A program made the position numbers and the translations under genes. Below are positions 1 to 12,800 of a DNA stretch of 64,000 nt, piece after piece; positions within the stretch are counted from its first letter, which is position 1; each line of letters starts with the position of its first letter. The notes under the pieces were generated by a model. The model saw nothing but the letters and a program-made list of their open reading frames with translations, did not search any database and was not told where the DNA came from. This DNA comes from Acheta domesticus (taxonomy: Eukaryota > Arthropoda > Insecta > Orthoptera > Gryllidae): assembly GCA_031308135.1 (NCBI GenBank), contig JAHLJT010000631.1, positions 210,164,731 through 210,228,730 of the forward strand. The letters are read 5' to 3'.

Positions 1-37
1 ATCTGTGAGAGCGTGTGGATTTTAAAAGGAAACTCAC

Positions 38-150
38 CGTAGGTGCGGCAACGATGTACGGCACCAAGTCACCACTTTCAGGAATGAATACGTGTGACCC
101 GTTGCCCGCCACACCACCATTCAGCCAACTCAGTGACGATAACCGCACCA
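38..150 (-). CDS. ITIH-like exon 12 (last in window)
   Basis: The acceptor is TCTATTCCAG and the donor is ACG|GTGAGT; 113 bases run from phase 1 to phase 0, exactly fitting exon 11. The peptide includes LSSLSWLNGGVAGNGSHVFI and then PESGDLVPYIVAAPT, resembling the short Trp-Leu and Phe-Ile/Val-Pro strands before the ITIH C-terminal domain. An alternative acceptor 10 bases upstream (AAGGCAG) would bring an early in-frame stop in the required phase. Further exons must lie left of the window. Confidence 0.68.
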
Positions 151-2196
151 CTGGAATAGATAAACTGCCTTCACAACACGTCATGTGGTAAGAAAGACAT
201 AAAACATCAAAGAAAAGTAAACGTCGTTTGGAATTATGGACGTTATTACAGTCAAATACTGAAATCCTGCGTTCAATATGCAAGCAAAACTATATTTCAT
301 GTATCATATTTTGGTCCATTCTTACCTGTTTTACTGTAATCACACACATTTAGTCTGGTGTTTCGAAATTAATAACATTTCTATAATAATTCAATTGTTC
401 CATCCCTATTACACTCCAAAGGTCTTCAAAATGGCGTAAAAAGTTCGATGTACACAAGTGACGTCAAAGTTAGAGAAAGCTCCCTAGCACCCTCCACATC
501 TGGAGGACGGTTATTTAGTCTTTGGAGTATCGTATTTCTTTCAAAGTGACTAATCTTACACTTTACCGTCTTACAAGTAATTTCTTTGAAAACCGTATTC
601 ATAATTGCTTAGTGAGTATTGACGAGTGCTAATTCTCATAACGATGTAAAAAAACGGCACATTTTTTACACTTCTCCTTGCAGCATAAAATTGATTTTGG
701 GGAAAACGTCCAACAATTCAGAGAGAATAAGCTCAGGATTTACGAAAGATACTAAGACTCCCACAATTATTGGTTAAAATATATGAATGGATCAGGTCAT
801 TAAAATTTGGTTAAATTAGTGAACTGAATATTTTGTTATACCAAATGCGGGGGGCATTTAATGTCGACTTATTTAATAATTTAATGTTAATTTAAATTAG
901 AATCGGACACCTTAGTGACGGGTGTAAATAAGTGATCAGGACGTTGCTAGGTAGAACATAAATGGTATGATATGTCACGATATTTTTGTAAGAGGGCACC
1001 TTAGCAACGAAGATAAACAATTTCATGAGCCCGTTGTTATGGTGCAGCGTCAGACGAAAATGCGTGCATAAGATAGGCATTTCGGCCAAGAGTACACCAT
1101 AGTTATGAAAATAAACAAGTAATAGGAATTCGTTGGTAGGGAACATCGAACAAAATTTGTACAACAATGGATACGAGTTTTCCCGGATCGAAAGAACGAG
1201 CAAAAAGTTAGTTGGGTCCAAGATTTCGTGGCGAGCGGATCGTTCCCGAATCTAGGGGTGCGTGCGTGAGTTCGGACTTGGAAGAATTTGTGACCGAAAG
1301 TGAAACTTGTAAATATTTCGGAGATACAGTTCGGGGACTTCAAATTTTTTTACCGCGAGTGAAAGTTGAACTTAGAAATATTTTGGTGAAACAGTGCATT
1401 GACTTGAATCATTTTTTCGATAGGGAGAAACTTGTAAATATTCAGGAAAGCGATTTATCAACTTTAATTATTTCACCAGTGACGAAGGTGAAGGGCCAGG
1501 CTAGTGGACTTGAAAATATTTTTGCCTGAACAGGGCGAGGACTTCAATTATTCTTACAAATGGATCGGGACTTGCAAATAGTTGTAAAACTGTTTATGAA
1601 CTATTTTCTCCAGTGCTGATGGTGAGGTGGCAGGCTAGTTCGAGCAGCTTCGGACGCAAGAATAATCAAATAAAGCGTCCTGGTAAATTGAATATAATTA
1701 GTAAAAGGATAGACTGAAGTTATACGCGGGTAGGCGTTTACACGGACGCATATGACTGGCGCATTACGTGAATGGGCGTCACTTCGTGGCGTGTCGGTGG
1801 TGACGCAAGATCCAAGACAGAAGACTTCAAGACTGGAACTGGCAACTGGTCGGTCGGAGGTGCTGGTTTGAAGATACGCGGCGTCCGGGAGAAGCATCAA
1901 ACAACACGACGCGAAAAGAGCTCAGGTCAAAGTTCGTACGAACAGTTTATTTATTTTTCATGGCCATGACCAAAAATCAATAATTTCAAAGAATGTTATT
2001 TAGAATCAAATGAAGTCTTTTGATCCAATAAATTCAAATTGTTCTAGTCCAGAAAGTAAAAACTTGGTTATTATTGTGCAATCCAGCACAGCCTTAAATA
2101 ACTTTCTGGTTTTGTCGTCTTCCGTACGGAAGCGAGCCAAGGGGGCAGATTGAGGTTGAATGAGGTAAGCGATTTGCCCTTGCATATCGAACCCAA

Positions 2197-2269
<73 letters not shown>

Positions 2270-5200
2270 GAGATCGTAATAGTGGTATTGTTTCAAGGGC
2301 TGGTCCAACGTGTGGGCAAATAAGATAGTAATTGAGGAGACAATAATATCGGTATTTGTTTCAATATGTAAGTGGAGATGTATATTGAGAATGAATGTAT
2401 GTAAAATTTATGGATAATGTATGTATGTGTATTTTAAATAAAAATTAATAAATGTGTATATAGGTATGTTTAAAGTATACAATTTAGACAAAATAACAAT
2501 AGGAAATAAGCTAGTAGTTAAAATATACAGTTAATGCTCGTTTTGTGGCATGTAACCTGTGTGAAAATTAAGGGAGGGGAGATGAGTATCGCCTAGAGAA
2601 GTTAATCTCTCCTGGAGAAGTACTACATTCTCCATCCCACAGACACTATCCACATTTAGCATCTCATTTATGATTTCCACATTTAAAAATTTTAAAATCA
2701 AGGAAACTGGAAAAGAGTTTTCCTAACAATCTTAGGATTTTGTCCGACTGTACAGCGTGGACTGTTAACGTTGTATAAATGTTTTCATCCAACCGGTTAA
2801 GTTGAGAAGCAGTCCCTACGATCTGCGCCTCGTCACTAATAAATACATTATTATTCTTCCTCTATTTCACAACTAAATATGTTATGTATCGGCTGAATAT
2901 AAAATCTACTCCAGGTTGCAACCAGCTACCTAACGATCAGATCTAGGGACTGTCGGTGCTTCTACAATATTTTGCGCAAAATGTGAGCTGTTCCAAAGAA
3001 AGAGATTTCTTCCACTTCCCAGTCTTTTGAATTACCTGGGAGTTTAGACAAGTTCCCAAGTTCTTACACATATTTTGCGGAACAAATCCCAGAGCTCCCA
3101 CAACTATCGGAACGACCTGTGATTTTACGCCCCACATTCGGCTGATTTCGATTTCCAAACTTTTGTATTTAAGACGTTTCTCTGCCTCCTTGGTAACGAC
3201 ATTTTGATCGCAACATACAGCAACATCAACAAGTAATTACGATTTTTTATCCAAATCCCGGATAATTATATCCGGTTTGTTTGCCGCTATCGTGCGATCT
3301 GTTTGAATTTGTTGGTCGTACAATATCGTACACAATCCAACAGACGTCACCGATTTGGTAAGTGTTCGTACCACTTAGGGCATGTGTTCGGAACTTCGAG
3401 GGCGGTACGGATTTGCCAATGGAGGTAGCTACACATCCTGTCGTGTCTTTTCAAGTATTTGGTCTTTGCTAGGATTGGACAAGCTGAGACAATATGATCA
3501 ATGATTTCTACGAGTTCCTGGCAAACGTGGAATTTATCATCTTGGGAAATTTTGAGAACCGCTTTATCATAATGTCTTGTTCTCAAGGCCTGATCTTGGG
3601 CAGCTATTACAAATGCTTCCGATTCTGGCTTCATTCTTCCCCTTTTAAGCCACATAAATGATTGATCTTTATTGATCTGTGCTCTGTCCATTCGTTTCAA
3701 ATATTGTCCGTGGAGTGATTTGTCTCCCCACGATTTCTTTAACATTTTCTGTGTATCACATTTCGAGTTGAGTAGCATCAGAAGTTCAGTGTCTCTGTCG
3801 TTCTGCGTGTCTTGCAGAGTCTTGTTCGCAATGCTTCTTGCTACACTAACAATACCTCTGTTTCCCATTCTTCGGTCAGATTTCATGACCTGCCTCATTA
3901 GTGCGTCATCTTGATGACTGACTACATACTTTCCCATCCCGACTATTGTGTTGTGCCAAGAGGCCTCAATTTGTTGGAGGCCTCTTCCTCCTTCCTTACG
4001 TGACACATAAAGTCTATGTATATCAGCTCGAGGGTGGGAAATATGATGCATTGTTAGCAGTTTTTTGGTTTTTCGATCCATGATGCGAATTTCTTGCTCA
4101 ATCTAATCCACTACTCCGAAACTGTATTCGGCTACAGGCACTGCCAAACTACCAATTGCTGATATTTTATTCCTGGATTTCAGAGCGGACTGCAGGACCA
4201 GTCTCACTCTTCTGTAATACTCCCTGCGAATTCTCTCTTTCATTGTGTCGTTCGAGATGGTTTCACATTCTTCAATTCCCAGATATTTGTAAGTTTTACC
4301 TGCCTCAAGATCTTGAATCACAGTGTGCGTATCAACTTCCACGCTCTCTGACGTTGTCAGTTTGCCTCTTTTTAAATTGATTTTTGCCCACTTGTCAAGA
4401 CCTAACTTCATTCAGATGTCATTGCTAAAGTAATTCACTACAGACAGCATTGGGGAGAGAATCGCTTCATTCTTAGCAAACATCTTCACATTATCCGTGT
4501 AAAACAAATGTGATACTGGCCTTTCATCACCATAGAGCTTGCAACCAAAGTCAGCTTGCGACAACTGTCTAGATAGTGGGATCCAACTGATGCAAAACAG
4601 AAGAGGGAATAGTGAATCTCCTTGAAAAATGCCCATGTTAATCTGAGTACTTCTGGTTTCTACTGCTTCCTTTCCGCTGTGTATTAGTAACCTGGTACTC
4701 CACGACTTCATACTAGCCTTGCAAAATTCAATAAGTCTAGGATGAAATCGATAGGTTTCCAGGGTCTTCAGAATCCATTCGTGTGGTACAATATCAAAGG
4801 CCTTTTGGTAGTCAATCCAAGCCATGCTCAAATTACGTTTTCGTTTCTTTACATCATTCAAGATGACTTTATTCTGTAGCAAGATTTCCTTATAGCCATA
4901 AGAGCCTTTGCGACATCCTTCTTGTTCAGCAGGCATCAGATGATCCTTCTTGAGGTGTGTGTACATTTTGTCAGCTATGGCTGCAGTTATAACTTTGTAC
5001 AGTACTGGCAGACAAGTGATTGGCCTGTAGTTCTTCGCCAAAGAACTGTCTCCCGCTTTGGGTAGCAAATACGTGATGCCGCGTGTGGGCCATTCCGGGA
5101 GTTCCTTTGGGTTTTCTAAAATGGTATTAACAGCCTTTGCTAGATGAGAATGTATTGCTGTTAATTCCTTAATCCAATAAATCCGGATCTTATCCATCCC

Positions 5201-6444
5201 GGGGGATTTCCAGTTTTCCATATTCTTAATTGCTTGGAAGAGGTCCTCTTTCGAGAATTCGTGAAAATATTCCACTGTTTCCACACGTTCATCTGCATCA
5301 TCAACTTCAGATTGAATCCAAGATGCGTCTTTGTTGTAGGATCAGTTCTCCTCCCAGATTCGTGCCCAAAATGCTTCGACGTCATCTTTTGAAGGAGTGA
5401 CAGCGTTGTCATTCGGTTTTTGAGTCCGATTACGATAGAATCTCTTCGCATCTGTTTCAAACAACCGTTCCTGTGCAAGAAAATCTATTCTACGTTTGTA
5501 ACGTCTAATTCGTTGAGCCCATGCTTGAATTTTCTCTTTAAGCTTCTCAACTACGATTAGCCTTGTTGTATCATTTTCAATTCGGTATTTTTGTTCAACA
5601 TTGAATATCTTTCGTTGAACTTTAGTGGTGTGCGTTGATTTAAAAGATGCCTCAGCTAAGAGTGATATTTCACGCCGAGTATCGGGCTATCCGTTTCATA
5701 ATTCTCTTCGTCCATGGGGGTGCTGGGTTGTTTATTCTGTTTTGCTGTCGGCCGTCGGTGTTCTTGGCTGGCCCCAAAATTATCTGAGAGACCAGATAAC
5801 CAGTTTTATACACGATGTGTAATTTCTAGATCTTTACTTGGGGTCTGTACCACATCATTTAAGACAGAATTTGCTGTCTGTATCACTCTCTTAGCTTTGG
5901 CATTTTCGTATATTCTCCTCAATGGTGCACGAGATTCAAATGGAAGTTGACGAACTCTATCTCGTGTCGGAGGAGATTTCGCATCATGTCCTTATCGTGT
6001 AATTCATTGCCAGATGAATTTTCACCACTGATGTGTTTCATTGGAAAGAGATGAACCTTCAACAGGAACATCGTTTTCAAATTCTAGATGTTCGTCATGT
6101 GGGGAATTCGATCGAAGAACATACTCCGCATTTCTCTGTCAGCAAGTTGTTCTGCTGTGAATTTTCCACTGCTGAGTATGTATCGTCGTTGACTGGCAAG
6201 CTTCTTTGAGTCTAGGGAAGGTCTCATATCTGGGTGTCCGCTCTCTCCGTACCTTGAAAACTTCTACATCTGAGCCCCCATTTTTCGCTTTTGCATAGTA
6301 AAAACACCACATCACCTCCTTAAATTCATTCCGCGTCCATCTCTGACGATGGCTTCGAGCTACTGCCGGCTCTGGGTCCCTGGGACTAACATCCGTGGGA
6401 TGGCCAGACGTCGACAAGGTAACATTAGCTCGGTTTCTGAGCAG

Positions 6445-6498
<54 letters not shown>

Positions 6499-6836
6499 CA
6501 CTATATCACGACTAAAGATGTTATGAGTCGGCTCAAAATAAAATCTGCTCCAGCTTGCAATCAGCAACGAAGGATCAGATCTAAGGACTGTCGGTGCCTC
6601 TACAATACTCGCGCAAAACGTGGGCTGTTCCAAATAAAGCGATTTCTGGCACTTCCCAGTCTTTTGAATTACCTGGGAGTTTAGACAAGATCTTACACAA
6701 ATTTTGCGAATAATAATTAAATGTATTTAATTATTATTATTATCATTATTATTATTATTACTATTTTTATTATTATTATTACTATTATTATTATTATTAC
6801 TATTATTATTATTACTATTTTTATTATTATTATTAC

Positions 6837-6867
<31 letters not shown>

Positions 6868-9800
6868 ACTCGACCAAGAGAAGAATGAAGGCTGCGATCG
6901 CGGCGCGTCGTGGAACCAACAGTGAAAACACGGGTCTGTACAGTCAGTTTCGCTAACAAAAGTCGCCAGGAGCGGGAAGTGAGTTCAAAGACTGATTCTA
7001 CGGAATCACCATGGCCTCCTTCATGGAGGTTGTGAATCAGCTGATAAAATATAACTTCAGAGACACATCATGCAAGATTTTCACTGATTGTTTTATTTTT
7101 GTCCCTATAAGTGCTTTCTTTACTTTTCACCGTTCTAGTACAAGACCATAATAAAAAGTTTTATTTATATTAAATTTTTAATACTTATTCATTGAATTTA
7201 AACATTTCGTATTCTCCTTCTTTCATCTTTTTTTCCGTAGGCTTTAGACGGTTTGATAGGTATGCAATAAAGTAAAAAATCATTAACTTTACTGTCATAA
7301 GGATTTACAATATTCTTCATGATGGTGGTAGTTACTCCTTACATAAAAAATAATTTTATTTGGTTTATTTTATTTTTATATTCTGAGAAACTATTTAAGT
7401 TAGAATAAACTATTTATATGAATGTTACTGCTCATCGAAAGAATTAGTTTCAAAATTTTGAATCGTTTTGCGGAGAAAAGTATACTTTTATTTATTCCAG
7501 TATGAGGTGCAGACATGTCTAAATACAGTTAAAATATTAATTGGGAAGATTCTAGATTTGCAACGAAATAAATCGCGCTATCTTTCGCAATAGTTTGGCA
7601 CGGTACCATTTTAATTTTGAATCGAGTATCCTTTTATCTCCGTCTCTGTCGTTTCGGTTGTAAACCCAGACGGTGGCGCGCTCCTGTAAACATCATTCTC
7701 AAGTTGGTCGAGCTATACTATTGCTAGGCGCAGGCTGTGCGCGGGACTGACCTTGCATGGGCGGGGGCGTGGGCGCGGGCGCTTGGGCGAGCGCTGAGGC
7801 CTCCGAGCGCTGGCGCCCGCGCGCCCTCGCCCCCGAGTGGCCCCGTATGGGGTGCGTGCGCGAGCCCCGCCGCGCGTCCTGGGCGGAGTAGGCCACCATG
7901 CTTTGCATACCTGTGAAAGGCAGATATCATCAGTACACCTCGGAATGTAAGGTGCGAAAAAGTGACGATTTAGACACTTAAAAAAGGTTACAAAATCATT
8001 ACACCAGACATTTAAAAAACATTATAAAAACATTTATTAAAAATTATTAATAATAAATATTATTATTTATTTTATTAAAAACATAAAAAGTTATGTTTCT
8101 GGCATCAAAAACCGATCATTCTTAATTCGTCATAAGATGTATATGAAGCAGGAGAGAAATCGCAAAGCTCAAGAAATCGTGCATAGATTGTACTTCTCCG
8201 CGTAGTATGCCAGTTACAGTTTTACTTTCTCAACTTACGTATGAACTTTACTTCGTAAAAAGAGAAAGTTGTGTAATCTTGCCATTGAAAACGGCTATTA
8301 TTTTACTTTCTCTCTGGAGAAAGGAGAAGAGAGAAAGTTATGTAATTCTGTGCGAAAAAAACAGCAAATTCTCAGCAGAAAAACTCTTATTACAGGGCCC
8401 CGGTAATGAAAAAGTGGATAAATCCTGCAGCTAAATTCAGAAAACAAATTCTACCATGTGGCATGGCCAGAATGCATGTTTTGTGGGTCCTTGATACCCC
8501 AAAATGGAATAACGGCAAAAGGTCTGCCTGTCTGTTCGACCGTCAGTCCATCCGTCCGTCCGTTTGTCGGTTCGTCCGTTCGTCCGTCCGTCCATATGTC
8601 CGTCCTTCCGTCCGCCCGTCCGTCCGTCCATCTCTGAACAACGCTAGTGGCTAAATCGTTCCGCCGATTTTGTCCAAAATTGATATTCCCCAATCTATCT
8701 GGCGGTTGTCACAGCCCCTCGAATTTGAAACCGGTATTTTAAATTTGGGTGGAGGGTACTTTAAATGAAATCCCTGGGACATTTTCCAAACTTAAAAAAT
8801 GACCCTATCGTTTTTTATTAAATTTTTTGTTGGGTAGTGTGAAGGACGTTTAAGAGAACGGTGCAGGTCTCATGTTCGTGAAAACCCTGATTTTTTCGAA
8901 AATTACGCAAGTTGAAAGTTTTTTCGGAGTCTTCCTACTACTAAAATACTAAAGACAGAGATTTCTTCCCTTAATGAAATGTGTTCCTTAAAGCTAGATT
9001 TTGAAATAATGTCATGTTCAATTTTTTGAAAATTTGGGTATTTTAGGGGTAATTTGGCTTGCAAATACGGGCGAGAAAGTACTGCTGTTTTAGCACCACT
9101 AGTTAACTGTGCTTTTTGAGGCTTACCGGGCGCCATGGCGGCGGCGGCGGGCCTGCCCGGCGAGCTCCTGTACATGGAGCCGCCCGCCGGCCCGGGCAGC
9201 CCGGCCAGGCCGCGCGGCGCCGACGCCGGGCGCTGCGGGGCCGAGGCGGCGGCGTCGCGCAGGTCGGCGGCGCCCGTCTGGTTGTCGGGCTTGACGACGA
9301 CGAGCGAGGTGAGCGGCGTGACGAAGGCGTAGCGCAGCGCCAGCTCCCGCGCGCGCGCCTGCGCCGCCGCGTCGTCGCCGTGGCCGCGCTCCAGCAGCTG
9401 CCGCACCTGCCACACGCACGCGCACGCGTCGCTCAGGGGCGCTCTGCGACGCTCAGCATCGCTCAGGGGCGCTTAAGGTCACTCAGGGACGCTCAACATC
9501 GCTCAGGGGCGCTCAAGGTCACTCAGGGACGCTCAACATCGCTCAGGGGCGCTCAAGGTCACTAAGGGACGCTCAATATTGGTCAACGCCGCTCAGCGTC
9601 GCGCAGCGTCTCTCAGCGTTGCTCAGCGTCGCTCAGCGTCGGGGGTCTCGTCAACGTCTCTCAACGTTGCTTAACGCCGCTCAGCGTCTTTCAACGTTGC
9701 CCAGCGTCGCTCAGCCCCCTCATCGTCTCTCAACGCCGCTCAGCGTCTCTCAGCGTTGTTCAGCATCGCACAGCCAGCTCAGCGTTACTCAGCGTCGCTC

Positions 9801-12800
9801 AGCATCGCTCAGCGTCTTTCAATGTCCCTCAATTGCGCTAAGCGTGGTTCAGAACCGCTCAGATACGCGCAGCGTCGATCACCCACAACCAAAATTTGTA
9901 TAGTGGTAAGTATATATTCTGCATGGTCTGCCGCTTCACACAGTGACGTGTTTTATCAGAGGGAATTCACCTCGGGGAGGGTAACTCAAAGTCTAATAGA
10001 ATTAAACCAAAAAAGTAGACGAATCGGAAATATTTGCTACAAAAGATTTTATTGTTAAAATGGCTTTATTTGTGCCCCAATATGACTTCCCTACATTTTC
10101 TCCTACACGGTTATTTACTAAGTTCAAAACTAGTACAATGGAGTGTTATAAGACAATGTTTAATATAGCTTAAATGGCACTTATTGAAGAATTTCAGTCT
10201 TCGTTGATGAGGAGAAATGTTTCAACTTTAAGGTGAATCTGTGGGAAAGGTGATCTAAAAGAATCACGTTTGGTCTCATATAACGCAGAATTTATTCCTC
10301 TATTACTTTTGTATGGACCACTTCATTGATAGATCGCTTAGTTTACAGATATTACCAAAAAGCGGAAGTTAAAACGAAAATTTTTCGTAATGTGTAATAT
10401 TTCTCCAACTTTGATGAGCATTCAATGCAGAATTTAATACTCTACAACATTTCATCGGACTATGTTTGTGACACATGTATTGTGAATTCTTTACATGGTA
10501 TAACAGTAAATCTCAAAAATACCCTTTTTGGGGTTACGGTTTTATCCCCTATCACTTAAACACAACTCCGCTGAGGGGGGGGGACCGTAGGAAAAAAATT
10601 ATTGGATCATAAGCTTTTCACTTTTATCCGCACCCCCCGCCGCACAAGTAAGCCGACAGGGTGGTATCTGGGTTCCGCCAGAACGCAGTTTACCCTCTCG
10701 GTAACTTCATTCAATGCCTGGGTCGGGCCACCCTGCCAGTTCAGAGTTACCCAATATCAGGGCCGGAGCCGGAGTCGAATCAATGCGCCACTCAAACTGC
10801 GCCGGGACAAGTCCCTCCTCAATGTCCAGAGTATCGGGCCACTGCCACGATGGAGCCAAGTGCCCAACTGACGGCCTCCGGGACGAAACCAAAAGCCAGA
10901 AGTGCCCAACCCGTCTCCTCACTGCCTCCACCTTGAAGCTATCTCCGTCAGTACCGATGGGATCTAGGCAACCCCTGAGAGGGGATTCATGCTCCCTGTC
11001 TGGACTTTTACACATGGGTTTGAGGCCCGCCGCCCTGCTGTTCAGACGCTGACGATTAACGAGACCCCACGCCCAATTCCGTTCAAAGGACGGTTGCGAC
11101 CCCCTACTCACTGCCTCCACCTTGAAGCCACCGACGTGAGTGTCGCCGTGAAACTCGGGGATCGGATGGCCGTTTCAACCCTCCAACCAAGAACCGTGAC
11201 CGCGGTCGATGGTTCCCCCAATGGGGGCATAGTAGCGTTTAAACCGCACAAAACAATTTTTGTCGACAAGACAGTTTTGGACAAAACTATTACTGTCGGC
11301 TCAACACCCTTTACGCAGCCAACCCAGCTGCGGCCGTGCTCACCGTGAGGTAGGCCCAGAGGCGCTCCACGAAGGTGGCCTGGTCGGGCGGCAGGCGCGT
11401 GACGACGGCCGGCCGCGACACGGCCGCCTCCCCCGCGCCGTCGCCCACCACCGTCGCCACCAGCGGCGCGTCCGCCGCCTCCGCAGGGGCCTCCGTCGCC
11501 GCCCCCGCCCCCGCCTCCTCCTCGCCCTTGGCCAGCAGCGTCTCCTCCTCGCGCGCCACCGCGTGGCGCAGCAGCCCCGCCACCGCCAGCTCCGCGCCCT
11601 CCAGGTGCACCGGGAACGCCGTCTCCGTCAGCGACGTCTGGTTCACCTGCCGACACGCCACAGCGGGGCTGAAACGAGTTGTACGAACTCGTGGTGAAGA
11701 ACAATTGACGGACGGAGCATCGGACGCGAGGTAGTTGAGGGAGACTGGGTTGAATTCACGAGAGTATATGTCGGAATTTCAACCGGTTAAATATTAATGT
11801 GAAATTCTGATTTAAAACTCATTTAGTAGCGACTTCAGAATGTTGGAAGTTTGGTGAAACCTTGGAGAAGGTAATTCAGCGAGTTGATCGGTGGTTCTAA
11901 AGAAACAAGATATCTGCGGAAGAGAAGAAGGTGACTTGCCGCTTGATTCTGGTTGTATGATTTCACGAACAATATATTTGCTTTGTGTTTGAACGTGTTA
12001 CTATTTAAATTACCTCAAGAGAGAGGTCAAGGGGCAGCGACGTTTGGTGAGTGAAAATTCACTTGTAGATGATTTAGTTGTTGATGGTAAGAATGATCGC
12101 GGGCTTTTAATGTAAGCACACGCTGTTGCAGGAACATTGGGTTTGGTATCATTACAACGAACTAAGGGGCCTCCTAATAATATTGAAATATTGAGCACTC
12201 AAAAAAATTGAGCGTCGTCAAAATTAATGTCCAGAATAACTTTTAAAGACTATACATCAAATTGCAAAGTATCATTCGTACCCATACCTCTACAACCCTG
12301 GACTATTAATATAGGGATAGAAGTAGGATCCAAGAAACATAAGTAGAATATTGAAGGAGGTGTTATCAGGTTACAAGAAAAGAATAAATTAAAAATAAAA
12401 GAATAATAGAAATAATGAAACATGGAAAATCAACCTTAGAAATTATGGAAACAAAGGCTCTATAGTGGTATGGACCTTTAAGAAGGTTGGACAGTGAGCG
12501 ACTGCCAAAGATGTGGGAATACAATCCTGAAGAAAGAAGATATAGAGGAAGACCAAGAAGAAAGTGGGAGGAAGACATAAGATCAATTATGGCGGCGAGA
12601 GATTTAGGAGAGGATGCCTGGGAAGATCGAAGGAAATGAAGATTAGGCAGGGAGAAATGGTGACAACAGAGTTCTCGACTTTATTGCTACTCATTTACAC
12701 TATACGTAATGCAAATAAATGTTACGATTTGTTTGCATTTTAAAAATGCATCAAAATGTCTTAAAAACTAAATTAAATAATGTACGATAATTTTTGTTCT

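Noticed and set aside
1212..1529. 105-codon plus-strand open frame
   Set aside because: It overlaps a degenerate tandem repeat and has no family similarity.
2006..2308. Minus-strand open frame with poly-Tyr
   Set aside because: Translation of the (TAA)n microsatellite.
9116..9565. Plus-strand open frames over exons 9, 10 and 11
   Set aside because: Shadows of GC-rich minus-strand exons; the minus strand has splice sites, phase agreement and family motifs.
10601..11120. Plus- and minus-strand open frames of 90-140 codons
   Set aside because: No domain, no splice logic with neighbouring exons, and internal repetition.
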